A DNA stretch of 47,252 bases from Ectocarpus siliculosus (lineage: Eukaryota > Sar > Phaeophyceae > Ectocarpales > Ectocarpaceae): assembly GCA_000310025.1 (NCBI GenBank), contig FN648707.1:1544706-1591957 (forward strand), read 5' to 3'. The first letter of the stretch is position 1, and each line of letters begins with the position of its first letter. The translations under genes were made by a program, and so were the position numbers. This document shows, in pieces, positions 21,726 through 33,800 of this stretch. Below the pieces are notes generated by a model. That model was not told the origin of the DNA. It did not search any database and worked only from the letters and a program-made list of their open reading frames with translations.

Positions 21726-23330
21726 CACCCTCCCAACCGTATATTTTTGGGCTACATATAACTTCAAGCTCTGGTGGTGTCACCAAGGAAGTTTCCTATG
21801 GAAAATTCCCGTCAACCATTGCTTTCTACCAAGTCGTCAGAACCTGCAGCACCCCTAAAAAAAGTTGGCTCTCAGAGCACACAAGTACGGAAAAAGTTAA
21901 ACCTGCACCTCCGTCTCATGTTCTGTTGCTGGATCTGACTCTCTCTCTGCTGTGGGAACGGATGACGGTGTGTGTGTGGGTGCAAAACATACTACTGCTG
22001 CTGCTGCTGCTGCTGTGGTCTCATGGTTATAGCTATGGCGCTACACTCACACACAAACACATGTCGGTGTGCCAAGCTGAACGCAAGCTTTCTCTCCCAA
22101 CTTCGAAGCTGCTCTGCATGTGTGTTTATCGTTCTTTTCTGTGCGGCACACCCGCCAACGAACCACCGTCGCACGCGGTATGCGTTTGAGGCCTGCAGAC
22201 TGCAGACGCTACCTCATACTCACCATTTCGTCACATCCATTCTCAAATGGAGGACGCGGGGGGGGCGACAGCCCCCCGCATACGGTATAGAACGACGAGC
22301 CTCACGTCTGTGAAAACATTAGGTAGGGTAGCATCGTGGCGTGCCCAATTGCAGCGCTTTTGGCTGGGTAGCACCGCGGGCACACAAGTATTGCGAGGTA
22401 TTGAGTGGTACATACAGTAGACGCGGGCTCCTGGAGCTCGGACGGTGAAAGTCAGCCGTTTGTTGTCTCTCCAAAATACTCCGATAATATAATAGCGAGG
22501 GAGACATGTGAACACCCCCACCTACACGAGCATGGTCGCTAGTGGTAAATTGGAGAACTCACATGTGTATGTAGTATTGTGCTGGCTTTTCCTCCGCGAT
22601 ACGACGTGACACGACACGATTCAAGCCGCTGAAGCAGAGGACATATGCGATGCGAGAAGTGTTTGAATCAAAGGGGAGACGAAGTGTGGAGATTGACAGA
22701 GCGGGGCCATGTTGTTCGCGGTTGTGTACGTCACGTTGAGGGAAGCAATCAACATGGATTGTGACCTAAAGTTCGGACCGCTGATGAAGAGCATTGCCGA
22801 GATGTGTGATGACGGTCGCCAAATCGACAACTGCTGAGGTGCACCTCCACATGAAACTGAACACCTCCCGACGGCTACTGTATAAAACCGAGAACGATGA
22901 AGCACCGCGGGAAAAGACATTGTGAGTGTTTCGCACAGCAGCCTAAATCAACGATGAAGCACCGTGGGAAAAGACATTTTGTGAGTGTTTCGCACAGCAG
23001 TCTAATCTCCTGTCCATCAGCCACAAGAGATTATCACCAGTCATCAGTGGCAACGCTCTTCTTCCTGAAGTCAGCTGCGGACCAACCTCTATTCCATGGA
23101 CTCCGCACCTCCTTCAACGCCACACCACAATCGGAAACATCGTGACCCTCTCTCTCAAACGCCACACCACTCCATCTCTCTCCTGACACGAACACCTCGA
23201 ATCGCCATCCGACGTCTTCTGCTTCGGCGGCTTGAATCGTGTGGTGTCGCGTCGTATCAGGAAAAAGAGCCAGACGTGAGTTCCCCTGTGAGTCCCCTCC
23301 TCCCCCCTCTTCCCGAGCTGTTACAGTAAG
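21726..23330. other. No recognisable gene; CTG tract and a 57-bp tandem duplication
   Basis: A (CTG)7-8 tract lies at 21993-22015. At 22894-23007 a 57-bp sequence starting ACGATGAAGCACCG is repeated twice in tandem with one inserted T and a few substitutions. It sits just behind a TATAAAA at 22881, so a tiny transcript is conceivable. The other frames look like shadows. Confidence 0.4.
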
Positions 23331-23660
23331 CCGGTCGCCCCGGTGGTCTAGTTGGTATCCTCGAAACCTTCTAGAGGCCAGGTCAGGGGTTCGAGTCCCG
23401 GCGTAAGCGAGCTTTTCTTGCAAAGTGAGTTTTTCTCTCGCTTCCGCTTCTGGCCTAGTGGATAGCGCTATTATAGTTCGTGTGTACACAGAGGGAAGAG
23501 AGTGCTGAACTCTTCTCGCATTAAAAATCGAAGGCAAAGTACCGCAAGAGGGGAGGGTAGAGAGGGGCTCTTCTGTGTGACCACGGCTTGGAGTAAACAG
23601 CACTAGTCTAGTGCTGTGAGCGCTGATTTGAAGTGAAGACAAAAAAAAACAAAAAAAAAC
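23331..23660 (+). mobile_element. tRNA-derived SINE, copy 2
   Basis: This is the better-preserved copy. It has A box TGGTCTAGTTGG (23345 region), B box GGTTCGAGTCCC (about 23383), a second A-box-like TGGCCTAGTGGATAGCGC (about 23452-23469), the same body, and the tail GAAGTGAAGAC followed by A-rich sequence. The flanks share ACAGTA (just before the head and just after the tail), a plausible short target-site duplication. Two closely similar copies 2 kb apart suggest recent activity. Confidence 0.88.
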
Positions 23661-23774
23661 AGTATCACATTTTGCAGTTTTGTGGAAGTTTCATGTAATG
23701 TATGCACTACAGTAATTCACAGGATGTCACCGCGAGACAGACTTCGTTTTTATTTTCAGTTGAATGCACCAAAG

Positions 23775-24560
23775 TTGGGGCCGCGGTTATTTTTTGCGGA
23801 ATGCCTACATATCGTTGTGGCAACCACATGTCTCCCGAACTTTGGTGCAGCAACGGCGACATGTACCGGACCTTTACGTGCTACTGTGACACCTTGCCAT
23901 GAGTGCATTTGTCGACAGTAGGTCGCGTTAGCTTGCTTTGGTGTTGTTTTGACGGGTGTGGCGACCAGGCGCTCATGCTGCTGTACGTCACATGGGGGTG
24001 TCCTTTTTTGTATCGGGCCACGGAGTATAATCTATGCGTTATGAGAAGCACGATGACCACTACACCAATAGTCAGCGCTGACTATTGGTGTAGACTAGTG
24101 GTCATCGTGCTTCTCAACAAATGTTAATGCCCGTGTCCGATCTGGCTTTGCAGCCACGAACACGTCCCCCCAGGGTTGCCATCCCTGTGATCAGCGCTGT
24201 CTTGCCCGGAAATGGCTATCGGTACAAGAGGTTCATCGGCGTGTTTTGCGAAGCCTATTTTCCCAGACTTTTTTCTTCCTCATACAATTCGGGCGCAAAG
24301 AAATTTATGTAGATTCGAACCCCGGACGTTAGCTGACTAGTGGTGTAGTGGTCGTCGTGCTTCTCAACACGTTGCAACAAGTGCGACGGAATGCCTACAT
24401 AGCGTTGTGGCCACCACATATCAAACGAACTTCCGTGCAGCAACGACGGCGTGTACTGAGTCATTGCGTGGTATTGTCACACCTGCACTTGACGACGGTT
24501 CACGTCTGGTTTCGGTGTTGCTTACGTTGTGGCGACCACGTGCCGCGTGCAGCAGCTATC
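23775..24560 (+). repeat. Direct repeat pair (23795 and 24385) of an unknown family
   Basis: Bases from about 23795 ('gcggaatgcctacatatcg') and from about 24386 ('cggaatgcctacatagcg') run parallel for some 150-190 bases, sharing 'ttgtggc', 'ccgaactt'/'acgaactt', 'gtgcagcaacg' and 'ggcgaccac'. Substitutions and small indels are frequent. No frame is shared in full. This is likely an old transposable element. Confidence 0.55.
24042..24116. repeat. 75-bp palindrome with tRNA-like sequence
   Basis: The left arm 24042-24076 (TGAGAAGCACGATGACCAC...) is repeated exactly as the reverse complement in 24077-24116 apart from a five-base insertion. The two arms meet with no loop at the centre (GTCAGC|GCTGAC). 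A related single-armed copy lies at 24330-24370 next to a minus-strand GGTTCGAA box, so the arm may come from a tRNA-like sequence, but no functional tRNA folds from it. Confidence 0.7.
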
Positions 24561-24888
24561 ACGAAATATTTTCTGCAGTTCGTGTAGTCTATGTACGTAC
24601 AGTACATACAGCAGTACGGACGTGTCGCGCTGCAACCCTGACTCCACTCCTTTTGAACAACTGCCAATTGCGTAGTGTACAACAGCGCGCAGTTTCGAAC
24701 AGGCGTAGAGATGTTGCCTGCAGCGTGTCCTTGCTGAAAACCCGCATGGAGTCCACGAGTCCACCCCCATTTATTTACAGTCAACCTCGAACATCACGCC
24801 GCCCACCTCTGCTGCGGCAATCACGCCAATTTCCTCCTCAAAGAACCACGGGTGAAGCATCGCCCCCCCTACCCCCGGTGGGGGGGGG

Positions 24889-25196
24889 TGTACTCATCGT
24901 CGTGCATGCCTTAGTCGTTAGACCGCTAACCTCGCATCCCTACACAGCCGGGACGGAGCACGCCGGGTTCTCACCGAACCAGGCTCTCACATCACCCAGC
25001 GCGAAGCTCCGTGAGGTACTCGGCGAGTCGCTTGAATGGTGCGCTGCATCCTGCTGAGGGTGTTCGGCATCTTGTGCTCACTTCCTTGGGTACGGATGGC
25101 AGCTGCATATGGCGTGAGATATTTCCTGGTGCTTCACTTCTAGAGACAGTTATAGCGCTGTGTTGCTGCCTCGAGGGTGCTTGACCAATTTAACCC
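24889..25196 (+). repeat. Dispersed repeat, copy A
   Basis: It aligns with 26502-26795 over about 300 bases, sharing for example 'agccgggacggagcacgccg', 'ggttctcacc' and 'gtgaggtactcggcgagtcg'. A shorter diverged match lies near 1285-1375. It has no coding capacity and no terminal inverted repeats. The start 'ttagaccgctaacctcgca' is vaguely tRNA-like, but I cannot assign boxes confidently. Confidence 0.65.
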
Positions 25197-25199
25197 TTT

Positions 25200-26500
25200 T
25201 GAGTCTTCAGGCGTTCTCACTGATCATTGATTGATCATTTGCAAATGCTGGTGTTGTAGTGGCAAGTCGTGGAGTTGCCGCCCTGCAGCCCTTCGCGCCG
25301 TGTAGTGGCAAGTCCATAGGTGTGTCTAGATTATTAGCACCCGCGCTAACCGGCTGACCAATGAAGAGACGTCAGTGACAGCGGGAAATATCAAGGTCTC
25401 GGGAATGGGAATGGGGCCAATCAATGCCAAATCATGAATCTCTCAACGTATGTATGCACATGAACTCGTGTGTGCATACATACAAACATATATACGTGTT
25501 CTTTCGCAGCACCACACATACACTCGCCCGAACGTATAGGAAACCACTGCTGCAAAGAGCAGAGGGCAGCAAAAGGGAGGGGTATCGCAATCCCTGCCGA
25601 AGCCCAGATATCGAGGATATTGTGGTTGGTTCCCAACAATTTGAAAATCGTTCCCAAGATCCAGCAGTCATTGTGTCAGCAGCTATAATACAACGAACGC
25701 TACAACGACACTACTACTATTGCTGTAGACGAGTAAAACATATCAGCAGCACATCCACACTCGTACCGCCACACATACCACCCTCGCCCGAACCTAGGAA
25801 ACCACGAGGTACAGATGTGTGCTGGTGGATGTGCTTGTTGTTTGAAAAACACAGGAGCTCTAGAGAGCTGGCAGGGCACATTTCGGGGGGGGGACAGAGA
25901 ACAGAGAAGTACAGAAGTACAAATACCACCTATGGGTCTTCACTGATCATTTTGCCCTCTCTGGACTGATCATTTACAATATACCGAAAATAGACTAGTT
26001 GAGGCAGCTAGACGACTGATCATTTCAAAGTCTACACAGCTAACCTGCCCTACTGACCGCAGCGCGACCACCCATCAACCTTTCTACGACCCTGTCTGTG
26101 GCCACCACCCTGTCGCCGGCTTCTCTCATGGCCTACAGGTGGAGATAGCTGTTGCGTGTGCAGAAGTACACTGGTGTCTTTCTCTGAACTTCTCTCTCTC
26201 CCGCTCGCTCTCGCTCTCATTTTTGTTTTTGGCGCAAAAAAAAAAATCTGACAGTCCAGCCTAGACCCAGCGAACGCGGTGCGATTATCCCCTTTGCGCG
26301 GAGTGAGGGTTCTCGGCCCGCACAACATAATCGTCTCGACCACCATTCATGGCTACCGAAAAAAAAAAAGGAACAAACAAAAGCGGTAGCCTGGTTGACG
26401 AGCTCACCAAGTGATCGGCTTGTTTTACAACGTCGTTGCCAGCGACGAACACCCAACCCCGATGGCAATTCCGGACGGACGGGCGGGGCGGGGTGTACTC
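25200..26500. other. No recognisable gene; small local duplications
   Basis: A block near 25505-25550 ('caccacacatac', 'ctcgcccgaac', 'aggaaaccac') recurs at 25765-25810. The word 'ctgatcatt' recurs at 25220, 25940, 25965 and 26015. A 72-bp segment at about 26278-26350 (starting 'gcgattatcccctttgcg') is repeated at about 26810-26880. I see no supported gene. Confidence 0.4.
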
Positions 26501-26501
26501 A

Positions 26502-26795
26502 TAGTGGTACATGCTGTCGTTAGACCATTGACCTCGCACCCCTACAAAGCCGGGACGGAGCACGCCGGGTTCTCACCGGACCAGGCTCTCACACAACCAA
26601 GCGCGAAGCTCTGTGAGGTACTCGGCGAGTCGCTTGAAGGATGCGCTCCACCCTGCTATGGGTGTTCAGCATCTTGTGCTTACTTCCTTGCGTACGGATG
26701 GCAGCTGCGTATGACCTGATGTATTTTCTGGTGCTTTCACTTCCAGAGACAATTGTAAGCCCTGTGAAACTGCCTCGAGGGTGCTTGGCTAATTT
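26502..26795 (+). repeat. Dispersed repeat, copy B
   Basis: Second copy of the family at 24889. It is followed directly by the 72-bp block that is also present upstream at 26278, so the two repeats may belong to one composite element of about 380 bases. Confidence 0.6.
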
Positions 26796-26879
26796 AACAC
26801 AACGCAGTGCGATGATCCCCTTTGCGCGGAGTGGGGGTTCTCGACCCCGCACAACATAATCTACTCGACCACCATTCAT

Positions 26880-27700
26880 GAAGACAGAAGGGATAAAACT
26901 TGGCTGTCTACATGGACACGAAAATACCCTGACAGTGGGTCGGGTGTAGATCGAACCCGGGTGTAGATCGAACCCAAACGACGCAATCAACGAGTGCAAC
27001 CTGAGTTCTTGACGCATGTATCACTCCCATCAAGGGCTCCGAGCAACCCTACGCTGAAGGGTATGCTATTCTGCACGCTGGTTGTTGATGGCCACTCGGC
27101 ACGCATGCGAAAGTCGTTTCGCATCGCACCAAACATGAAGACGCCGCAACAGGCCAAAACGCCATTAGACTACAGTTACAGCAAACAGAGCCGATTTTTG
27201 TCAGAGACTGGAGGACACCGCAACTTGTTTCTCGATCCCCAAGCCACTGATGGAAGCCAGGCAGGCCAGGATGTGCTCTCGGTTCCTTGCTCTCTGTCGG
27301 AGTAGATTTGGTCAGCAGCGAATCATTCGATTGAATCGTCGTCTGCGTGATGTGCACAAGCTGTGTGCTGAAAATTATTTTCAGGGCTTCACACATTAGT
27401 CTATTCTCAAGCGAAGCAGAACAGAAAACAATCACTTTTCGAAAAAGGAACGGACACCTCGCGCATGCTAAACCGTGAGAGCATCCCGCGTACTAATGTT
27501 TCCCTGTGCACTCCAGGAGTTGTCGTACGTCGGAAGCAGCGAGAGACCGGAACAGGCGCCTAAGTAGCACTCTCTGTGAACAAACAGAAGGTTCTTTGAG
27601 ATATTGCACGGCATCCCCTTTACGACATAATCTTCATGGCACGATCCCGGCATGATCCGGGCTAGCGCCTACACCGCTGTTTCGGCTTTCTCTTGCGCCC
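26880..27700. other. No recognisable gene
   Basis: This is the upstream flank of the exon arrays. A small tandem duplication 'cgggtgtagatcgaaccc' occurs at about 26940-26975. A promoter for the array gene could lie here, but I see no distinctive signal. Confidence 0.35.
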
Positions 27701-27707
27701 TCTCTGC

Positions 27708-27758
27708 ATGAAACACGGCACCACCAAACGAAGCTACACCTTCAATTTCATCTATCCG
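27708..27758 (+). CDS. Possible first exon of the Pro/Thr-rich gene
   Basis: An ATG at 27708 opens 17 codons (MKHGTTKRSYTFNFIYP) that end exactly at a donor CCG|GTGAGC, in phase 0 with the next acceptor at 27831-27834. It does not look like a classical signal peptide, so the true first exon may lie further upstream. This is a model built only from splice consensus and phase. Confidence 0.3.
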
Positions 27759-27834
27759 GTGAGCTAAAGAAGCCTAAAAGGCTGTAAAGGCAGTTCCTTC
27801 GTCGTATGTATGTTTTGATTGCTGCTTTTATCAG

Positions 27835-30800
27835 GGCGCAAACGGCCTGGCCCAGGCCTTGGAACCCATGCTGGAGCAGACCCCGGCCCCGACGCCGCCG
27901 AATTCGGCGCGTTTAACATCTTCTACCTCACCGGCAACAGAGGCGCCAAGCCCATCGCCAACCCTGGCGACGCCACGAATCCCGACTCCTACTCCAGTGG
28001 ACCCACAGGTAAGAGGAGATCCCTCCTGAGCGAGGGAGAATTTGTCCCGCACGCAGACCATTTGTGTACCCACCTTTCGAGGCCCCACTCTCCTCTGGGC
28101 ACGTGGTCGTGTGAATGAATGACCTCTCAATCCGTGATTGGGAAGAAACTCTTGTCAACTGTCATGAGTGTTGCCGCAGAAAACGTGATTACGTGTTACA
28201 TCGGAGTCATGTCGACGAATTGAACGCGGGCGCGATCCCGCACACCCGTTCCCTATTTGGTAGATGTGCTGATTTGAGCAGAGAACGACCTTGTTTCGGT
28301 GCGCTGCCTGTTGGTTTGTCCTCGCCATCAGACACCGGGGCCGACTACTGTTCTCCAGGAATCGCCGGCACCAACTCCCACGCGTCCTCCAGTGGAACCG
28401 CACGTAAGAGGTCACTCGTAGACGTAGGATTTCTTCGTCCTGCACGCCGACCGAGTGTGGACGCGACTTCCGAGGCTGGGAGAAGGTTCGGGGGTGGCGT
28501 GCATGAACGACCTGTTGATCACCGTTTGTTTAGAAACTCTAAACGTGTATTCTGACGTCTCCGCAGCAAATACAGTACGTATCACATCGGAGTCATATCG
28601 ACGAGTTGAGGGCGGCTACGATCCCACGCGCCCTTCCCATATTTGAAAGACGTGCTGATTTGAGCAGAGAACGACCTTGCTTCGGTGCGCTGCCTCTTGG
28701 TTTGTTCTCTCCATCAGACACATGGGCCGACCCCCACTCTCCCGGTATCACCACTGCCAACTGTCACGGGTCCTCCAGTGCACGCACAGGTATGACGTCA
28801 CTCGTAGACGTAAGAACTCTTTGTCTTGCACGCCGACCGAGTTTGGACGCGGCTTGTGAGTCCGGGCAAAAGATCGCGGTCGTCTGCATGAATAACCTGT
28901 TGATCACCGTTTGGTGAGAAAACTCTTGTCAACGGTCATGTTCTGTTGCCGCAGAAAATGTGATACTCATCACGTAGCAAGTCTTAATCGTGCACGCCGA
29001 CCAAGTGTGGGTGCGACTCCCGAGGCCGGGCAAAGCTTCGGGGTCGTATGAATGAATGACATTTGATCTGCGTTTGGGGAGAACCTCCAACCGATTGCCC
29101 TGATGTCGCCGCGGCAAATGTCCTGTGTATCACATCGGAGTCCTGTCGACGAGTCGAAGGCGGGCACGATCCCGTGCACCCTTCCCATCTTTGAGGAACA
29201 TGCTGAATTGTGCAAATGACGACCTTGCTTCGGCGCGCTGCCTCTTGGTTTGTTCTCGCCATCAGACACCCGGGCCGACAACGGCTCTCACCGTAACGCC
29301 GCAACCAGCTCCCACGCGCCCTCCAGTGGACCCCGAGGTAAGGGGCCACTCGTAGACGTAGGCAGTCCGTGTCGTGCACGCCGACCGAGTGTGGGTGCGA
29401 CTCCCGAGGCCGGGCAAAGCTTCGGGGTCGTATGAATGAATGACATTTGATCTGCGTTTGGGGAGAACCTCCAAACGATTGCCCTGATGTCGCCGCAGCA
29501 AATGTCCTGTGTATCACATCGGAGTCCTGTCGACGAGTCGAAGGCGGGCACGATCCCGTGCACCCTTCCCATCTTCGAGGAACATGCTGATTTGTGCAAA
29601 TGACGACCTTGCTTCGGCGCGTTGCTTCTTGGTTTGTTCTCGCCATCAGACACCCGGGCCGACAACCGCTCTCACGGTAACGCCGCAACCAGCTCCCACG
29701 CGCCCTCAAGCGGACCCCGAGGTAAGGGGCCACTCGTAGACGTAGGCAGTCGGTGTCGTGCACGCAGACCAAGTGTGGGTGTGACTCCCGAGGCCGGGCA
29801 AAGCTTCGGGGTCGTATGAATGAATAGCATTTGATCTGCGTTTGGGGAGAACCTCCAAAAGACTGCCCTGATGTCGCCGCAGCAAATGTCCTGTGCATCA
29901 TATCGGAGTCATGTCGACGAGTCGAAGGCGGGCACGATCGCGGCCACCCATCTTTGGAAGACCTGCTGATTTGAGCAGAGAACAACCTTGCGTCGGTGCG
30001 TTGCTTCTTGGTGTTCTCTCGCCATCAGACGCCCGGGCCGACAACCGCTCAGCCGACAACCGGCCCCCCAATAGAGCCGACCCCCTCTCTCCCGGTATCG
30101 CCGCCACCAACGCCCACGCGTCCACACGTGGACCCACAGGTACGAAGTCACTCGTAGACGCGCGACGTCTTAGTCGTGAAGGCCGACCGAGTGTGGACGC
30201 GACTCCCGAGGCCGGGCAAAGCTTCGTGGTCGTATGAATGAATGACCTCTCCATCCGTGTATAATGAGAAGCTCTTGGCAACGGTCATGGTTGTTACCCC
30301 AGCAATTGTACTCCGTGTCACATCGGAGTCCTGTCGACGAGTTGAAGGCGAGGTCGATCCCGTGCGCGCTTCCATGTTTGGTAGACCTGCCAATTTGAGC
30401 AGAGAATGACCTTGTTTCGGTGCGCTGCCTCTTGGTATGTTCTCGCCATCAGACACTCGCGCCGACCCCCGCTGCTCACGGTAACGCCGCTACCACCAAC
30501 GCCCACGCGTCCTCCAGTGGACCCCGAGGTAAGAGGTCACTCGTAGACGTAGGCAGTCTGTGTCTTGCACGCAGACCGAGTGTGGGTGCGACTCCCGAGG
30601 CCGGACAAAGCTTCGGGGTCGTATGAATGAATGACATTTGATCTGCGTTTGGGGAGAACCTCCAAACGACTGCCCTGATGTCGCCGCAGCAAATGTCCTG
30701 TGTATCACATCGGAGTCATGTCGACGAGTCGAAGGCGGGCACGATCCCGTGCACCCTTCCCATCTTTGAGGAACATGCTGATTTGTGCAAATGACGACCT

Positions 30801-33800
30801 TGCTTCGGCGCGCTGCCTCTTGGTTTGTTCCCGCCATCAGACACCCGGGCCGAAAACCGCTTTCATGGTAACGCCGCAACCAGCTCCCACGCGCCCTCCA
30901 GCGGACCCACAGGTAAGGGGCCACTCGTAGACATAGGAAGTCCGTGTCTTGCACGCCGACCGAGTGTGGGTGCGACTCCCGAGGCCGGGCAAAGCTTCGG
31001 GGTCGTATGAATGAATGACATTTGATCTGCGTTTGGGGAGAACCTCCAAACGATTGCCCTGATGTCGCCGCAGCAAATGTCCTGTGTATCACATCGGAGT
31101 CTTGTCGACGAGTCGAAGGCGGGCACGATCCCATGCACCCTTCCCATCTTTGAGGAACATGCTGATTTGTGCAAATGACGACCTTGATTCGGCGCGCTGC
31201 CTCTTGGTGTTCGCTGGCCATCAGACGCCCGGGCCGACAGACGCTCTCACGGTAACGCTGCCACCATCCTTTCGCCCGCAAACGCCGCCACCAACGCCCA
31301 CGCGTCCTCCAGTGAATCCACAGGTAAGAAGTCACTCGTAGACGCGCGACGTCTTAGTCGTGAAGGCCGACCGAGTGTGGACGCGACTCCCGAGGCCGGG
31401 CAAAGCTTCGTGGTCGTATGAATGAATGACCTCTCCATCCGTGTATAATGAGAAGCTCTTGGCAACGGTCATGGTTGTTACCCCAGCAATTGTACTCCGT
31501 GTCACATCGGAGTCCTGTCGACGAGTTGAAGGCGAGGTCGATCCCGTGCGCGCTTCCATGTTTGGTAGACCTGCCAATTTGAGCAGAGAATGACCTTGTT
31601 TCGGTGCGCTGCCTCTTGGTATGTTCTCGCCATCAGACACTCGCGCCGACCCCCGCTCTCACGGTAACGCCGCTACCACCAACGCCCACGCGTCCTCCAG
31701 TGGACCCCGAGGTAAGAGGTCACTCGTAGACATAGGCAGTCCGTGTCTTGCACGCAGACCGAGTGTGGGTGCGACTCCCGAGGCCGGGCAAAGCTTCGGG
31801 GTCGTATGAATGAATGACATTTGATCTGCGTTTGGGGAGAACCTCCAAACGATTGCCCTGATGTCGCCGCAGCAAATGTCCTGTGTATCACATCGGAGTC
31901 CTGTCGACGAGTCGAAGGCGGGCACGATCCCGTGCACCCTTCCCATCTTTGAGGAACATGCTGATTTGTGCAAATGACGACCTTGCTTCGGCGCGCTGCC
32001 GCTTGGTTTGTTCTCGCCATCAGACACCCGGGCCGACAACCGCTTTCATGGTAACGCCGCAACCAGCTCCCACGCGCCCTCCAGTGGACCCACAGGTAAG
32101 GGGCCACTCGTAGACGTAGGCAGTCGGTGTCGTGCACGCAGACCAAGTGTGGGTGTGACTCCCGAGGCCGGGCAAAGCTTCGGGGTCGTATGAATGAATG
32201 GCATTTGATCTGCGTTTGGGGAGAACCTCCAAACGACTGCCCTGATGTCGCCGCAGCAACTGTACTACGTATCACATCGGAGTCATGTCGACGAGTCGAA
32301 GGCGGGCACGATCGCGGCCACCCATCTTTGGAAGACCTGCTGATTTGAGCAGAGAACAACCTTGCGTCGGTGCGTTGCTTCTTGGTGTTCTCTCGCCATC
32401 AGACGCCCGGGCCGACAACCGCTCAGCCGACAACGGGCCCCCCAATAGAGCCGACCCCCGCTCTCCCGGTATCGCGGCCACCAACGCCCACGCGTCCACC
32501 CGTGGACCCACAGGTGCGAGGTCACTCGTAGACGCGCGACGTCTTAGTCGTGAAGGCCGACCGAGTGTGGACGCGACTCCCGAGGCCGGGCAAAGCTTCG
32601 TGGTCGTATGAATGAATGACCTCTCCATCCGTGTATAATGAGAAACTCTTGGCAACGGTCATGGTTGTTACCCCAGCAATTGTACTCCGTGTCACATCGG
32701 AGTCAAAGTCGACGAGTTGAAGGCGAGCACGATCCCGTGCGCGCTTCCATGTTTGGTAGACCTGCCAATTTGAGCAGAGAATGACCTTGTTTCGGTGCGC
32801 TGCCTCTTGGTATGTTCTCGCCATCAGACACTCGCGCCGACCCCCGCTCTCACGGTAACGCCGCTACCACCAACGCCCACGCGTCCTCCAGTGGACCCCG
32901 AGGTAAGAGGTCACTCGTAGACATAGGCAGTCTGTGTCTTGCACGCCGACCGAGTGTGGGTGCGACTCCCGAGGCCGGGCAAAGCTTCGGGGTCGTATGA
33001 ATGAATGACATTTGATCTGCGTTTGGGGAGAACCTCCAAACGATTGCCCTGATGTCGCCGCAGCAAATGCCCTGTGTATCACATCGGAGTCCTGTCGACG
33101 AGTCGAAGGCGGGCACGATCCCGTGCACCCTTCCCAGCTTTGAAGAACACGCTGATTTGTGCAAATGACGACCTTGCTTCGGCGCGTTGCTTCTTGGTTT
33201 GTTCTCGCCATCAGACACCCGGGCCGACAACCGCTTTCATGGTAACGCCGCAACCAGCTCCCACGCGCCCTCCAGCGGACTCACAGGTAAGGGGCCACTC
33301 GTAGACGTAGGCAGTCGGTGTCGTGCACGCAGACCGAGTGTGGGTGCGACTCCCGAGGCCGGACAAAGCTTCGGGGTCGTATGAATGAATGACGTTTGAT
33401 CTGCGTTTGGGGAGAACCTCCAAACGACTGCCCTGATGTCGCCGCAGCAAATGTCCTGTGTATCACATCGGAGTCATGTCGACGAGTCGAAGGCGGGCAC
33501 GATCCCGTGCACCCTTCCCATCTTTGAGGAACATGCTGATTTGTGCAAATGACGACCTTGCTTCGGCGCGCTGCCTCTTGGTTTGTTCCCGCCATCAGAC
33601 ACCCGGGCCGAAAACCGCTTTCATGGTAACGCCGCAACCAGCTCCCACGCGCCCTCCAGCGGACCCACAGGTAAGGGGCCACTCGTAGACGTAGGCAGTC
33701 GGTGTCGTGCACGCAGACCAAGTGTGGGTGTGACTCCCGAGGCCGGGCAAAGCTTCGGGGTCGTATGAATGAATGACCTCTCCATCCGTGTTTAATGAGA

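Noticed and set aside
23034-23642. A 202-codon minus-strand frame
   Set aside because: It runs antisense through the SINE copy at 23331-23660; similar frames over the first SINE copy are open for the same reason.
24296-24375. A functional tRNA gene on either strand
   Set aside because: A B-box-like GGTTCGAATC and an A-box-like TGGTGTAGTGG are present, but they lie on opposite strands and no cloverleaf with paired T and acceptor stems can be formed.
28984-29985. A 333-codon minus-strand open frame through array 1 (others of 228-281 codons at 30490, 31673 and 34437)
   Set aside because: The unit length of 384 is a multiple of three, so any stop-free frame in one unit stays open across several. 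The frame crosses clear plus-strand splice signals, is rich in Arg/Ser/Pro/His as expected for the antisense of Pro codons, and is closed in other units.
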